Shown one piece after another: positions 16,921 to 26,692 of a DNA stretch of 64,000 nucleotides. Made by a program: the position numbers and the translations under genes. Source of the DNA: Prevotella fusca JCM 17724 (GTDB taxonomy: Bacteria > Bacteroidota > Bacteroidia > Bacteroidales > Bacteroidaceae); NCBI RefSeq assembly GCF_001262015.1, contig NZ_CP012074.1, forward strand, positions 516,501 through 580,500, read 5' to 3'. Position 1 is the first letter of the stretch. Each line of letters starts with the position of its first letter. The notes below the pieces were generated by a model, which was not told the origin of the DNA, did no database searches, and saw only the letters and a program-made list of their open reading frames with translations.

Positions 16921-17832
16921 ATGATAACCATTCTTGGACCTACCGCCTCGGGTAAGACCGACCTTGCTGCGCATCTGGCAGCCCGTCTCGGTGCTGAAAT
17001 CATCAGTGCTGACAGCCGTCAGGTGTATCGTGGCATGGACATCGGTACAGGAAAGGACTTGGCTGATTATACGGTTGAGGGGCATACGGTGCCTTATCAC
17101 CTTATAGATATATGTGAACCCGGGACGAAATATAACCTCTTTCGCTATCAGCAGGACTTCCTTGACTGTTATGAAGATATACGGAATAGGGGAGTGTTGC
17201 CTATTCTCTGTGGCGGTACAGGTCTTTATATTGAGGCGGTACTGAAGGGTTATAGCCTTTCACCAGTGCCGCAGAATCCTGGACTTCGCAAAGCGTTGGA
17301 GGATAAGTCGCTTGAGGAACTGACAGCAATGCTCGTTGAGCTGAAGGCAAAGAATCATTCCGTCATGCACAATAAGACGGATGTTGACTCCTGTCAGCGT
17401 GCTATCCGAGCAATAGAGATTGAAACCTATAACCTCACAAAGCCAACGGAAGAACGGCAATGCCCGCCGATTGACTCATTGATAATCGGTGTGGACATCG
17501 ACCGTGAGGCACGAAGGCGGAAGATAACAAGCCGTCTGAAGGCTCGTCTTGAAGAGGGGATGATAGCCGAGATAGCCGGACTTCTGAAGCGGGGCATCCC
17601 TGCAGAGGACTTGATTTACTATGGTCTGGAGTATAAGTTCGTGACAGAGCATCTCATCGGGAAGCTGTCCTACGACGAGATGTTCCGACAGTTAGAGATT
17701 GCCATTCATCAGTTTGCCAAGCGGCAGATGACATGGTTCCGTGGTATGGAGCGTCGTGGCTTTACGATACATTGGGTAAATGCTGCGCAGAAGATGGAAG
17801 ATAAAGTAGAAGAAATAATGAACTTATGGTAG
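16921..17832 (+). CDS. miaA: tRNA dimethylallyltransferase
   Basis: MiaA transfers a dimethylallyl group to A37 of tRNAs reading codons that start with U. The P-loop ILGPTASGKTDLAA opens the protein. The SADSRQVYRGMDIGTGK segment binds substrate, and CGGTGLYIEAVL is the second signature. About 303 residues from the ATG at 16921. An earlier in-frame ATG at 16864 adds 19 unrelated residues but overlaps the presumed transcription start, so I prefer 16921. Its 3' end overlaps the next gene by 7 bp, indicating translational coupling. Cytosolic, monomeric. Confidence 0.92.
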   Translation: MITILGPTASGKTDLAAHLAARLGAEIISADSRQVYRGMDIGTGKDLADYTVEGHTVPYHLIDICEPGTKYNLFRYQQDFLDCYEDIRNRGVLPILCGGTGLYIEAVLKGYSLSPVPQNPGLRKALEDKSLEELTAMLVELKAKNHSVMHNKTDVDSCQRAIRAIEIETYNLTKPTEERQCPPIDSLIIGVDIDREARRRKITSRLKARLEEGMIAEIAGLLKRGIPAEDLIYYGLEYKFVTEHLIGKLSYDEMFRQLEIAIHQFAKRQMTWFRGMERRGFTIHWVNAAQKMEDKVEEIMNLW

Positions 17833-18764
17833 AGGAAGGAAGATGGGGCATCATTTATTGCCCTAAAGGCGGATTGCTTATCAATCCTGTAAAGCGTTGG
17901 GAGCAGGCAGAACGCTGTCTGCAGGAGCACAACATACAGTATGATATGGTGCAGAGCGAGAATCCCCGAAGTGTGGAACGGCTGGTGCGTATGCTGATTG
18001 GCAATGGTTACAAGACCATCATCATCTACGGCGGAGACTCGGCACTGAACGATGCAGTCAATTATCTTATGCTCTTAGAGCCTGAAGAGCGTGAGCGTAT
18101 TACGTTGGGTGTAATTCCGAATGGAGTACTGAATGACTTTGCCCACTTCTGGGGTTTTGATGAATCACGTCTGGAACAGACCGTCGGATGGCTCAAGCAG
18201 AAGCGTGTAAGACGGATAGATATTGGTTGTATTCGCTATGAGAACAGGAAGAACGAACGCTGTCGTCGGTATTTCCTTAACTGTGTGAACATTGGTATGG
18301 TGGCAAGTATCATGAGCCTGCGCCGCCGTATGCGCCACCTTTTCATATCCCGTACCGTTTCCTTTCTCCTCTCCTGTTTCCTACTTCTGTTCCAGCGTAT
18401 GGACTATATGATGTCACTGAAAATCAATACTGACAGTATCAAACGGCGTCTGATGACGGTTTGTATAGGCAATGCGCAGGGCTATGGTCAGACACCGAAC
18501 GCCGTTCCCTATAACGGACTGTTGGATGTCTCCATTGTCTCTCAGCCAAAGATGCTGCAGGCAATGGAAGGAATGTATCTCTTGATGCGGGATAAGATAT
18601 TGAATCATCGCAGCGTAATGCCTTACAGAACAGCGGAAATGAATGCACAGATAGCCACGCATACGCCTGTCAGCATTGATGGCCGGCTCCTGAACGGTAC
18701 ACCTGTCGGCACGTTCACGGTTAGCGTGGAGAAAGAAGTAATTAACTTTATCATACCAAGTTAA
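17826..18764 (+). CDS. Diacylglycerol/lipid kinase family protein
   Basis: 312 residues. The order of motifs is that of the DAGK catalytic family: LLINPVKRW near the start, a glycine-rich loop YGGDSALNDAVNYL around residue 65, then GVIPNGVLNDFAHFWG and, in the C-terminal beta domain, IGNAQGYGQTPNAVPYNGLLDV and SIDGRLLNG. The usual loop is GGDGT, so the Gly-Thr to Ser-Ala change stands out; whether catalysis survives is unknown. Substrate could be diacylglycerol or another lipid. It overlaps miaA by 7 bp and is followed by a terminator. Confidence 0.85.
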   Translation: MVEEGRWGIIYCPKGGLLINPVKRWEQAERCLQEHNIQYDMVQSENPRSVERLVRMLIGNGYKTIIIYGGDSALNDAVNYLMLLEPEERERITLGVIPNGVLNDFAHFWGFDESRLEQTVGWLKQKRVRRIDIGCIRYENRKNERCRRYFLNCVNIGMVASIMSLRRRMRHLFISRTVSFLLSCFLLLFQRMDYMMSLKINTDSIKRRLMTVCIGNAQGYGQTPNAVPYNGLLDVSIVSQPKMLQAMEGMYLLMRDKILNHRSVMPYRTAEMNAQIATHTPVSIDGRLLNGTPVGTFTVSVEKEVINFIIPS

Positions 18765-18783
18765 ACAGTATATATATAATGTT

Positions 18784-18818
18784 TGACGTGATATGCAATC
18801 GTGTATCACGTCATTTTT
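18784..18818 (+). terminator. Terminator of the miaA-lipid kinase operon
   Basis: TGACGTGAT and ATCACGTCA arms (9 bp) around a 12-base loop, then TTTTT. Confidence 0.8.
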
Positions 18819-19334
18819 ATGATGTTATGTGGTATTATTATCTTTCTGTATGTATAGGGTATGATGCAGGTTTTAGGTTTTGTAGTATGAAGAAATATTT
18901 GTAGTACTCTTTTATATCATCTGTATTGCCCTTTATCGTGTAGATATAATAAAGTACACTCTCCTGCACCTACAACGTCTCAAATCGCCCCATTTACCCT
19001 CCTATGTGACATTATCGGCTCAAACACCATTCAAACGCCCCTCGAATGTAACGCAAATGTAACACGATTGTAACATTTCGTTTTGCATCTCATTCACCCT
19101 CCAATATTCTATAACTCTCTGATATACAAACAATCTAATCACGTCCACCCATACATTGTATTTACACATTTTGTTTTACCCCCCTTAGGAAGAGGGGGAG
19201 ACTCAGATAGAGCCTCTCCCTCTTTGCTTAAAATTAATCAGCCTAATAGTTTCCTCCTTGTCTTATATGGTTGTCTAATTTTCTTTTCCTCGTCCTCGCT
19301 TTTGACTGTAACTGTTTATGAGAGGGGTGAGTAT
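18819..19334. other. Intergenic region with three GTAAC repeats
   Basis: About 515 bp between two convergent transcription units. No ORF has coding character. GTAAC occurs at 19048, 19059 and 19070, exactly 11 bp apart, on one face of the helix. A short G/C-rich palindrome-like stretch lies near 19180-19205. No terminator with a clear T-run was found for clpB. Confidence 0.45.
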
Positions 19335-21923
19335 TTAGTTCCTAAAAACTAAGCCATCACCAAAGCTATCAATAATCACAGGCTTGTCACGGTTGACAGT
19401 GCCTGCAAGCAATGACTTACTAAGGTCATTCAGCACGTAACGCTGGATAGCTCGTTTGACAGGACGTGCTCCGAACTCTGGATCATAGCCAACTTCAGAA
19501 AGATAGTTGATGGCTGGGTCAGTCCATTGAAGTTCAATACCCTGTGGCGTAAGCATCTCCTTGACTCTCTCAAGTTGCAGACGAACAACACCACCAATCT
19601 GCTCCTTTGTTAGTGGCAAGAACATGATAGTCTCGTCGATACGGTTGAGGAACTCCGGTCGGATGGTCTTTTTCAACATATCCATTACTTCAAGTTTTGT
19701 CTTGTCGATTACTTCCTCACGGTTAGCATCGTTAAGATGTTCAAACTGTTGCTGGATATATTGTGAACCAAGGTTAGACGTCATGATGATAATCGTATTC
19801 TTGAAGTTCACCGTTCGTCCCTTATTGTCTGTCAGGTGACCATCGTCCAATACCTGCAAGAGGATGTTGAACACATCCGGGTGTGCCTTTTCAATCTCAT
19901 CGAAGAGCACGACAGAGTAAGGCTTACGGCGTACAGCCTCGGTAAGCTGACCGCCCTCGTCATAACCGACGTATCCTGGAGGAGCACCGATAAGGCGCGT
20001 CACACAGAACTTCTCTTGATACTCGCTCATGTCGATTCGGGTCATCATTGACTCGTCATTGAAGAGATAGTCAGCCAATGCCTTTGCCAATTCGGTCTTA
20101 CCTGTACCCGTAGTACCTAAGAATATGAAAGAAGCAATAGGCTTCTTCGGGTCTTGCAAGCCAGCACGTGAGCGTCGAACAGCATCTGCTACGGCCGTGA
20201 TAGCCTCGTCCTGTCCGATGACACGCTTGTGCAGTTCATCCTCTAAGTGAAGCAGTTTGTCCTTCTCGCTCTGCAACATTCGTGTGACAGGAATACCCGT
20301 CCAGCGACTTACAACCTCTGCGATATCGTCTGACGTAACCTCCTCGCGTACCATTGCCTGTCCATCCTGTGTCGCCTGCAACTGCTGTTGGATGTTCTTG
20401 ATGTCGTCTTCCAATTGCTTCAGTCGTGAGTATCTAATCTCGGCAACACGTTCATAATTACCCTCACGCTCGGCGCGGTCAGCCTCATACTTGAGCTGTT
20501 CTATCTCCTGCTTGTCCTGCTGAATCTTATTTACCAGTCCACGCTCACCTTCCCATTTAGCACGGAAGCCATGTTCCTGCTCCTTGAGTTCGGCAATCTC
20601 CTTGTCAAGTTGTGTGATTTTTTCCGTATCATTCTCACGCTTGATAGCCTCCCGCTCAATCTCAAGCTGCTTCAATCTGCGACTGATTTCATCCAGTTCC
20701 TCTGGTACAGAGTCACGCTCCATCCGCAGCTTTGCAGCAGCCTCATCCATCAGGTCGATAGCCTTGTCAGGCAGGAAACGGTCTGAGATATAACGCTCAG
20801 ACAGCTTGACTGCTGCAATACAGGCATCGTCTTGGATACGTACCTTGTGATGATTCTCATACCGTTCCTTCAATCCACGGAGGATAGAGATGGCATCCAG
20901 CTCGTCAGGTTCATCCACCATGACAGTCTGGAAACGGCGTTCCAGTGCCTTGTCTTTCTCGAAGTACTTCTGATATTCGTTCAGAGTTGTCGCACCGATA
21001 GCTCTCAATTCTCCACGTGCCAATGCTGGCTTTAGGATATTAGCTGCATCCATTGCACCCTCACCACCGCCTGCTCCGACCAGTGTATGGATCTCATCAA
21101 TGAAGAGAATGATGTTGCCATCAGCCTGCATTACTTCTTTGATAACGCTCTTCAGACGCTCCTCAAACTCACCTTTATACTTAGCTCCAGCGAGCAAGGC
21201 ACCCATATCTAATGAATAGAGCTGCTTATGCTTCAGGTTTTCTGGTACATCACCACGGACGATTCGTTCTGCCAGTCCCTCAACAATGGCAGTCTTACCT
21301 GTACCCGGCTCACCAATAAGAATAGGGTTGTTCTTTGTGCGACGGGAGAGAATCTGCAATACCCGACGGATTTCCTCATCACGACCAATCACGGGGTCGA
21401 GCTTTCCGGCACGTGCATCTTCTACAAGATTGCGTGCGTATTTCTGTAGCGACTGATAGTTTTCGTCACCACTCTGCGTCTGCACCTTCTGTCCCTGTCT
21501 GAGGTCATTGATGGAAGCTGTCATTTCCTTCTCTGTACACCCCGCATCTTTCAGAATACGGCTTGCTGTTGAGTTCACGGCAAGCAAGGCGAGCAGCATC
21601 GGTTCGACGCTGACGAATTCGTCACCCATCTTCTGTGAAATCTCCATAGTGCGCTGTATCACCTGGTTGGTGTCTGACGAGAGGTAAGGCTCACCTCCCG
21701 AAACTTTCGGCAGGTGTCCCATCTCATTTTGAACAGCATTCTCTACAGCCACTGTGTTCACGCCCAGTTTTTGGAAGACGTAGTTTGTAACGTCCTTTCC
21801 TTTATCCATTACACCTGCGAGTATGTGCAATGGCTCAATGGTTTGCTGTCCGTTACGCTGTGCAATGTTTATCGCACTCTGAACAGCCTCTTGTGCTTTG
21901 ATTGTAAATTTCTCAAATGTCAT
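19335..21923 (-). CDS. clpB: ATP-dependent disaggregase ClpB
   Basis: 862 residues, the standard length. ClpB is a hexameric AAA+ machine that, with DnaK, resolubilises aggregated proteins after heat stress. The N-terminal Clp_N domain begins [17 protein letters not shown]. The first AAA+ module has Walker A GEPGTGKT near residue 204 and Walker [11 protein letters not shown]. The coiled-coil M domain spans roughly residues 405-530. The second module has GTTGTGKT and the arginine-finger region, and lacks the ClpP-binding loop of ClpA/X. Single gene with no neighbour on the same strand nearby. I saw no CIRCE-type inverted repeat upstream. Confidence 0.97.
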   Translation of the reverse strand: MTFEKFTIKAQEAVQSAINIAQRNGQQTIEPLHILAGVMDKGKDVTNYVFQKLGVNTVAVENAVQNEMGHLPKVSGGEPYLSSDTNQVIQRTMEISQKMGDEFVSVEPMLLALLAVNSTASRILKDAGCTEKEMTASINDLRQGQKVQTQSGDENYQSLQKYARNLVEDARAGKLDPVIGRDEEIRRVLQILSRRTKNNPILIGEPGTGKTAIVEGLAERIVRGDVPENLKHKQLYSLDMGALLAGAKYKGEFEERLKSVIKEVMQADGNIILFIDEIHTLVGAGGGEGAMDAANILKPALARGELRAIGATTLNEYQKYFEKDKALERRFQTVMVDEPDELDAISILRGLKERYENHHKVRIQDDACIAAVKLSERYISDRFLPDKAIDLMDEAAAKLRMERDSVPEELDEISRRLKQLEIEREAIKRENDTEKITQLDKEIAELKEQEHGFRAKWEGERGLVNKIQQDKQEIEQLKYEADRAEREGNYERVAEIRYSRLKQLEDDIKNIQQQLQATQDGQAMVREEVTSDDIAEVVSRWTGIPVTRMLQSEKDKLLHLEDELHKRVIGQDEAITAVADAVRRSRAGLQDPKKPIASFIFLGTTGTGKTELAKALADYLFNDESMMTRIDMSEYQEKFCVTRLIGAPPGYVGYDEGGQLTEAVRRKPYSVVLFDEIEKAHPDVFNILLQVLDDGHLTDNKGRTVNFKNTIIIMTSNLGSQYIQQQFEHLNDANREEVIDKTKLEVMDMLKKTIRPEFLNRIDETIMFLPLTKEQIGGVVRLQLERVKEMLTPQGIELQWTDPAINYLSEVGYDPEFGARPVKRAIQRYVLNDLSKSLLAGTVNRDKPVIIDSFGDGLVFRN

Positions 21924-22123
21924 CGTATAATCTCCTTTCTTTAGTTCCTTTTTCTTGATAGTAGGGTTGGGAACTTATTGTTAATTTTATTTCTATAGGC
22001 TATATTTCAAACCTTGTGCCTATAGTATGTTGGTGACAAAGTGGCATCTGTTGTGGACAGAATGGCAGTCTTTGCCTTCATGGAAAGGAGGGGTGGGAGA
22101 CGTAGGAAAATAGTTTTCTACGC

Positions 22124-22465
22124 TCAGCTCTTTTGCTGTTTTAGGTAGATAAACTCACTGACATAGATGCTAATGCCCCAAAGAATGTAGAAAATTCTTT
22201 CATAAGGCATATTCGATTGTTGCATCCAAAGATAAATGTAGTAGAGTAAGGATAAGGAGGAAGTAGCTAAAAAGATGTATTTTCGTTTCTTGTTTCCTCC
22301 GAATATTGAGGATGAAATTATAAAACTAATAACATAGAGCAAGGTGCTATAAAGGTATAGTATACCTGTTCCCACATCGTGACCATTCCTGAAGATAATT
22401 TGTACAAAACTTACTCCAAGGATATAGATTACAGTGAAAACAGATATTGATACAGCTTTATTCAT
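22124..22465 (-). CDS. Small four-helix membrane protein, unknown function
   Basis: 113 residues with four hydrophobic segments separated by short charged loops (NGHDVG, GGNKKRK, QQSNMPYE). No family recognised. Its ATG overlaps the stop of the radical SAM gene by 4 bp, so translation is probably coupled and the gene is likely real. Inner membrane. Its composition is a little more AT-rich than the neighbours. Confidence 0.65.
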   Translation of the reverse strand: MNKAVSISVFTVIYILGVSFVQIIFRNGHDVGTGILYLYSTLLYVISFIISSSIFGGNKKRKYIFLATSSLSLLYYIYLWMQQSNMPYERIFYILWGISIYVSEFIYLKQQKS

Positions 22466-23373
22466 GTGTCTGATTGAGCCTTATTGTTCAAATTCTCCTT
22501 CATATAGTTGTGAAGAAGGTGGGTAAACTCATAGTTCTTCAGTCCCCACTTTGGAGCGATGAGAAGGTCAGGAGGACTCTGGCTGACGAAACGTTCGAGC
22601 ACAAGGTCGGGGCGAAGAAGGCGGATGTATGCAGCAATGAGCTTGATATACTCTTCAACTGTATAAAGATGAAAGGGATTCTCAGCGTACATCTTTGCAA
22701 GACGGGTACCACGGATAATCTGCAGCTGATGGATCTTCAGCGTTGTTAGTGGAAGAGAAGAGATGATTGGTGCTTGTCTTAGGCTCTCTTCGGCATCTTC
22801 ACCAGGTAGTCCGAGGATGATATGTGCACCAACACGTATGCCACGTCGGGCAGTCTCCTCAATAGTCTTGCGAGCACAAGCAAAGTCATGCCCACGATTG
22901 ACGAGTCGTAGCGTTTCATCATTGCAGGTTTCAACACCATATTCAACGATGAGAAAGGTGCGGCGGTTGAGTTCTTCAAAGTAGTCTAAGAGGTCGTCAT
23001 TGATGCAGTCGGGACGTGTACCAATCACGAGTCCGACGACATCTTCCACGGCAAGTGCCTCTTCATAGAGTTTCTTGACGTGGTCGTTTGTGCCGTATGT
23101 GTTGGTATAGGCTTGAAAATAAGCAAGATATTTCATCTCAGGGTATTTCCCAGAGAAGAATCGTTTGCCGTCTTCAAGCTGTTGAGTTACGCTTTTCCCA
23201 TTATCACAATAGGCAGGATTAAAGGTTTGATTATTGCAGTAGATGCAACCACCACGCCCTATTCTTCCGTCTCGGTTAGGACAGGTAAAGCCTGCGTTGA
23301 CCGATATTTTCTGTACTTTATAGGGGAATTGGGAGCGGAGCCATTTCCCGAAGTCGCAATAATATTGTTCCAT
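22462..23373 (-). CDS. Radical SAM protein of the TIGR01212/YhcC type
   Basis: 303 residues. The iron-sulfur cluster motif is spread as CPNRDGRIGRGGCIYC, the hallmark of this family (three Cys). The rest follows the radical SAM barrel: YFQAYTNTYG, GTRPDC, VEYGVET, and the SAM-contact GAHIILGLPGE. The substrate of the family is not established to my knowledge. The start codon sits only 8 bases beyond a TATATTTG -7 box, and no later Met precedes the cluster motif, so the mRNA may be leaderless or nearly so. Divergent from DPP IV, with overlapping promoters. Operon with the small membrane protein. Confidence 0.88.
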   Translation of the reverse strand: MEQYYCDFGKWLRSQFPYKVQKISVNAGFTCPNRDGRIGRGGCIYCNNQTFNPAYCDNGKSVTQQLEDGKRFFSGKYPEMKYLAYFQAYTNTYGTNDHVKKLYEEALAVEDVVGLVIGTRPDCINDDLLDYFEELNRRTFLIVEYGVETCNDETLRLVNRGHDFACARKTIEETARRGIRVGAHIILGLPGEDAEESLRQAPIISSLPLTTLKIHQLQIIRGTRLAKMYAENPFHLYTVEEYIKLIAAYIRLLRPDLVLERFVSQSPPDLLIAPKWGLKNYEFTHLLHNYMKENLNNKAQSDT

Positions 23374-23376
23374 TCT

Positions 23377-23408
23377 TTTGCAAATATACAGAATATTTTA
23401 TATTTTTG
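23377..23408 (+). promoter_or_regulatory. Promoter of the DPP IV gene
   Basis: TTTG at 23377-23380, 20 bp, TATTTTTG at 23401-23408. Start would be near 23416, giving a leader of about 13 bases before the ATG at 23429. The -33 element adjoins the -7 box of the divergent gene. Confidence 0.75.
23381..23388 (-). promoter_or_regulatory. -7 box of the radical SAM gene
   Basis: TATATTTG on the minus strand, overlapping the DPP IV promoter. The start codon follows after only seven bases. Confidence 0.6.
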
Positions 23409-23428
23409 TGCTGTTAAAACTTGAATTT

Positions 23429-25618
23429 ATGAAACGAATATTACTTATGTGTGCAACAGTGCTGACCGCACTTCAGTTGATGGCTGGAGAGCCCATCTCT
23501 TTGAAAGACATCACCAATGGCGTTTTTGCAGCTAAGCGTATCTCGGGTGTTAATCCTCTTGAGGGAACTTCGGAGTATGCACAGATTTCGGCTGACAGGC
23601 GGCAGGTAGTTAAGTATTCCTTTAAGACGGGTAGTCCTACAGGAGTTATCTTTGACCTTGCTGATGCTAAAGGCGAACAATTAAGTTCATTTGATGATTA
23701 TCGGATTTCGACTGATGGAAGTCGACTGTTGTTGCAGACGAATACAAACCGTATCTATCGTCGCTCGTTCACAGCAGACTTCTATCTTTATGATGTGAAG
23801 ACCAAACAGTTGACGAAGCTGTCCAAAGCAGGTGCGGAACAGATACCTACCTTCTCGCCGGATGGCAGGCAGATTGCTTATGTCCATCAGAATAATATTT
23901 ACATTACAGATGGTGAGAATACAAAGCAGGTTACTACGGACGGTGAGTTCAATAAAGTAATCAACGGTTTGCCTGACTGGGTGAACGAAGAGGAGTTCGG
24001 CTTTAACAATGCTCTTGCCTGGAGCGCAGACAGCAAGACGCTGAGCTGGATAAGGTATGACGAGAGTGAGGTAAAAACTTTCACTCTGCAGTTTTATAAA
24101 GGCTCTCATCCTACGTTGGAAAAGTTTGATACTTATCCCGGAGATTACAGCTATAAGTATCCGAAGGCAGGTGAAGCAAACTCAAAGGTGAGTGCGTGGT
24201 CTTATAATTTGACAGATGGTGCGGTGCGTAAGTATGACTTGCCATTGGCTGCTGATGGTTATATCCCACGCGTCAAGACTACTTTTGATGCGAACAGAAT
24301 TATCCTTTATACAATGAATCGTCATCAGGATGAGTTGAACCTCTATGCTGCTAATCCGCTTACGGGTGCTTGTAAGTTGCTGATTAAGGAGAGTGTGTCT
24401 AAGTATGTCAAGGAAGAAGCGATGGAAGGTATAAGTATTATGAAGGACTATATCCTTTTGCCTTCAGACCGTGACGGCTATATGCACCTCTATCTATACA
24501 ATAAGGATGGAAAATTTTTACGTCAGATTGATAAAGGAAACTATGACGTGACTGATATTTACGGATATGATGAGAAGACCGGTAATACTTACTTTCAGGC
24601 TGCAGCCCGCAAACCGGTGCAGCGTGAGATATATGTTGCTGACAAGAAGGGTAAGCTGACTTGTCTTTCTGCTCGTGCTGGTTGGAATGTGGCTTCGTTC
24701 TCTGGTGATTACAAATACTTCCTCAACACGTGGAGTGACAGCAATCATCCGTACGTCTATGCCATTTATGACAACAAGGGAAAGGAGGTGCGTGAGGTCC
24801 TTAATAATGATGAACTGCAGTCAAAGATGGCGAAGTATGGTAACGGTGGTGTTGAGTTCTTCACGTTTACAACCTCTGAAGGTGTGAAGCTCAATGGCTG
24901 GATGGTGAAGCCGGCTGACTTTGATGCAACCAAGAAGTATCCTGTTATTATGCACCAGTATAGCGGTCCGGGCAGTCAGCAGGTGGTTGACAACTGGAGC
25001 GTTGGTTCAATGGGTACAGGTGGAATGTATGATTACTACCTGGCTCAGAAGGGTTATATCGTTGTTACTGTAGATGGAAGAGGAACCGGTGCACGTGGAG
25101 CAGAGTTCGAGAAGTGTACTTATCTGAAACTTGGTGATCTTGAGTCGAAAGATCAGGTTGAGGCAGCTTTGTGGCTGGGTAAGCAGAGTTATGTCGATGC
25201 TTCACGTATCGGAATCTGGGGATGGAGCTTCGGTGGCTTCAATACCTTGATGAGTATGAGCGAAGGTCGTAATGCATTCAAGGCTGGTGTTGCTATTGCC
25301 CCACCGACTGACTGGCGTTTCTATGATACAGTCTATACCGAACGTTATATGCGTACACCACAGGAGAATGCTACAGGTTATGCTATCAACCCGATTAACC
25401 GTGCCGGGAAACTACACGGCAAGTTGTTGATTTGTCACGGTACGGTGGACGATAACGTTCATCCACAGAACGCCTTTGAATATTCAGAAGCATTGGTTCA
25501 GGCAGATAAGGATTTCAAGGAGAATCTTTACACCAACCGTAATCACGGAATCTATGGTGGAAATACACGTCATCATCTGTTGAGACAGGTTGCTGAATGG
25601 TTTATGGAGAACTTGTAA
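23429..25618 (+). CDS. Dipeptidyl peptidase IV, S9 family
   Basis: About 729 residues from ATG 23429 (MKRILLMCATVLTALQLMAG), which starts with a signal peptide; an upstream in-frame ATG at 23378 would lie before the transcript start. The enzyme removes X-Pro dipeptides from peptide N-termini in the periplasm, serving amino-acid and peptide nutrition of asaccharolytic or proteolytic oral Bacteroidota. An N-terminal beta-propeller (TFSPDGRQIAYVHQNN, LPDWVNEEEFG with the substrate-binding Glu pair) precedes the alpha/beta-hydrolase domain. The triad is Ser600 (GWSFGG), Asp674 (HGTVDDN) and His706 (NRNHGIYG). Full length. Followed by a strong terminator. Confidence 0.95.
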   Translation: MKRILLMCATVLTALQLMAGEPISLKDITNGVFAAKRISGVNPLEGTSEYAQISADRRQVVKYSFKTGSPTGVIFDLADAKGEQLSSFDDYRISTDGSRLLLQTNTNRIYRRSFTADFYLYDVKTKQLTKLSKAGAEQIPTFSPDGRQIAYVHQNNIYITDGENTKQVTTDGEFNKVINGLPDWVNEEEFGFNNALAWSADSKTLSWIRYDESEVKTFTLQFYKGSHPTLEKFDTYPGDYSYKYPKAGEANSKVSAWSYNLTDGAVRKYDLPLAADGYIPRVKTTFDANRIILYTMNRHQDELNLYAANPLTGACKLLIKESVSKYVKEEAMEGISIMKDYILLPSDRDGYMHLYLYNKDGKFLRQIDKGNYDVTDIYGYDEKTGNTYFQAAARKPVQREIYVADKKGKLTCLSARAGWNVASFSGDYKYFLNTWSDSNHPYVYAIYDNKGKEVREVLNNDELQSKMAKYGNGGVEFFTFTTSEGVKLNGWMVKPADFDATKKYPVIMHQYSGPGSQQVVDNWSVGSMGTGGMYDYYLAQKGYIVVTVDGRGTGARGAEFEKCTYLKLGDLESKDQVEAALWLGKQSYVDASRIGIWGWSFGGFNTLMSMSEGRNAFKAGVAIAPPTDWRFYDTVYTERYMRTPQENATGYAINPINRAGKLHGKLLICHGTVDDNVHPQNAFEYSEALVQADKDFKENLYTNRNHGIYGGNTRHHLLRQVAEWFMENL

Positions 25619-25644
25619 TATGCTGTTCTGAACTGTATATAAAG

Positions 25645-25686
25645 AACTCGGGCGCTGAACTATCATGTTCAGTGCCCGAGTTTTGA
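25645..25686 (+). terminator. Terminator of the DPP IV gene
   Basis: A 16-bp stem (AACTCGGGCGCTGAAC with its complement), 6-base loop and following T residues. Confidence 0.85.
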
Positions 25687-25824
25687 TTTTATAGGTTTCT
25701 TCCTGTTTTATTCTTTCTTTTCTTTTTTGCTTCAATAGAAAGAATACGGGGAGAGGAGTTGGTTGATAATCCCAAGTCGGTTCATTAAATCACAGCATAC
25801 ATCGAATCTTATTAATTTTTACTA

Positions 25825-26130
25825 GTGTCTGACAACCCTTTTCCCATATACTTTATTCATTAGTGTCCTAATTATATATTGTTGTAATGACCTTAATAAA
25901 CTTCTCTTCCCATTTCCTACCGATGTGTTGTTGCCCATCACACATGGTGTTGTTGGTAAACACGTATGGTGCTGTTGGTAAACACACATGGTGTTGTGTG
26001 CTTAATACGTGACAATGCGTTACTGGAATAGAAGCATCTTGTTGATAGAAAAGAGTTGTGTTACTGGATATCAATAAATTAAAAGAGTTTCCGTATGGGA
26101 AAGTATATTGTTTGTAGTTATGTCAGACAG
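25825..26130 (+). repeat. Dispersed ~300-bp element, copy 2 (extra 22-bp unit)
   Basis: Ends are GTGTCTGACA (25825-25834) and TGTCAGACAG (26121-26130), inverted with one mismatch at the outer base. The core has ACCGATGTGTTGTTG and then units of exactly 22 bp with the pattern ATGGTGTTGTTGGTAAACAC. This copy has one more unit than the others. It occupies the 580-bp gap 25619-26198 together with two terminators. Confidence 0.75.
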
Positions 26131-26141
26131 TAATAATAAAG

Positions 26142-26185
26142 AAAAAATCGGACACTGATCATGTTAATCCTGTATCCGATTTTTT
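26142..26185 (-). terminator. Terminator at the end of the rpoD-PqqD cluster
   Basis: AAAAAATCGGA and TCCGATTTTTT arms (11 bp) around a 22-base loop. The symmetric A/T runs make it usable on both strands. Confidence 0.75.
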
Positions 26186-26198
26186 ATATCTAATTCTC

Positions 26199-26648
26199 CT
26201 AAACGTGCTCTTTATCCGAAGAGACGCTTAAAGAAACACTTTTTTTAGGCTTTTCTTCTGTTGTAAAACTCTCCGTTTGTGTAGAGCTTGTTGTTCCAAA
26301 TGCCTCTGTTTGGGTAGAACTTGTTTCTTCAGTGATAATCTCCTTTTCAGTAGTTGAGTTCTCTTTTGGTATATCTTCTCCCTCGATGATGCCGGCAACA
26401 CCCCATTGAACAGCAAGCGTTTTGGCATCTTCACGGGCAGTGTTCTCATCAATCTCATACTGTTCACAGATTAATTCCACAAGATTGTCAACTGTAAAGG
26501 AATCCATCTTCTGCACCTCTTCCCACAGATATGCAGAGCTTTCATTCATAGATATAATATTGCTGAAGTCGATGTTTTCGTCTCCTTCAGCAACGATGAT
26601 ATGTTCTCCGCATACTTCACGGAGGTTAAAACCATTTTTTACTTTCAT
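26199..26648 (-). CDS. PqqD-like protein with a Ser/Thr-rich tail
   Basis: 149 residues. Residues 1-92 follow the PqqD fold: beta strands (EHIIVAEGDENIDF), NESSAYLWEEV, then VDNLVELICEQYEIDENTAREDAKTLAVQW. This winged-helix fold acts as the leader-peptide binding element (RRE) in ribosomal peptide pathways. Residues 93-149 are a low-complexity acidic, Ser/Thr-rich tail with the 9-residue sequence TSSTQTEAF/TSSTQTESF repeated at 109-117 and 120-128. Such a tail is not part of the PqqD domain. It is the last gene of a same-strand run with an S24/S26 peptidase and an HPr-kinase-like protein. Binding partner unknown. Confidence 0.75.
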   Translation of the reverse strand: MKVKNGFNLREVCGEHIIVAEGDENIDFSNIISMNESSAYLWEEVQKMDSFTVDNLVELICEQYEIDENTAREDAKTLAVQWGVAGIIEGEDIPKENSTTEKEIITEETSSTQTEAFGTTSSTQTESFTTEEKPKKSVSLSVSSDKEHV

Positions 26649-26692
26649 TCTTATTGGTTGTTTGTTTTATAGTCAAAGTAGTATTGGTGGAT

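Noticed and set aside
19083..19352. 89-residue plus-strand ORF before clpB's 3' end
   Set aside because: Low-complexity, Pro/Ser-rich frame overlapping the convergent gene end, no start context.
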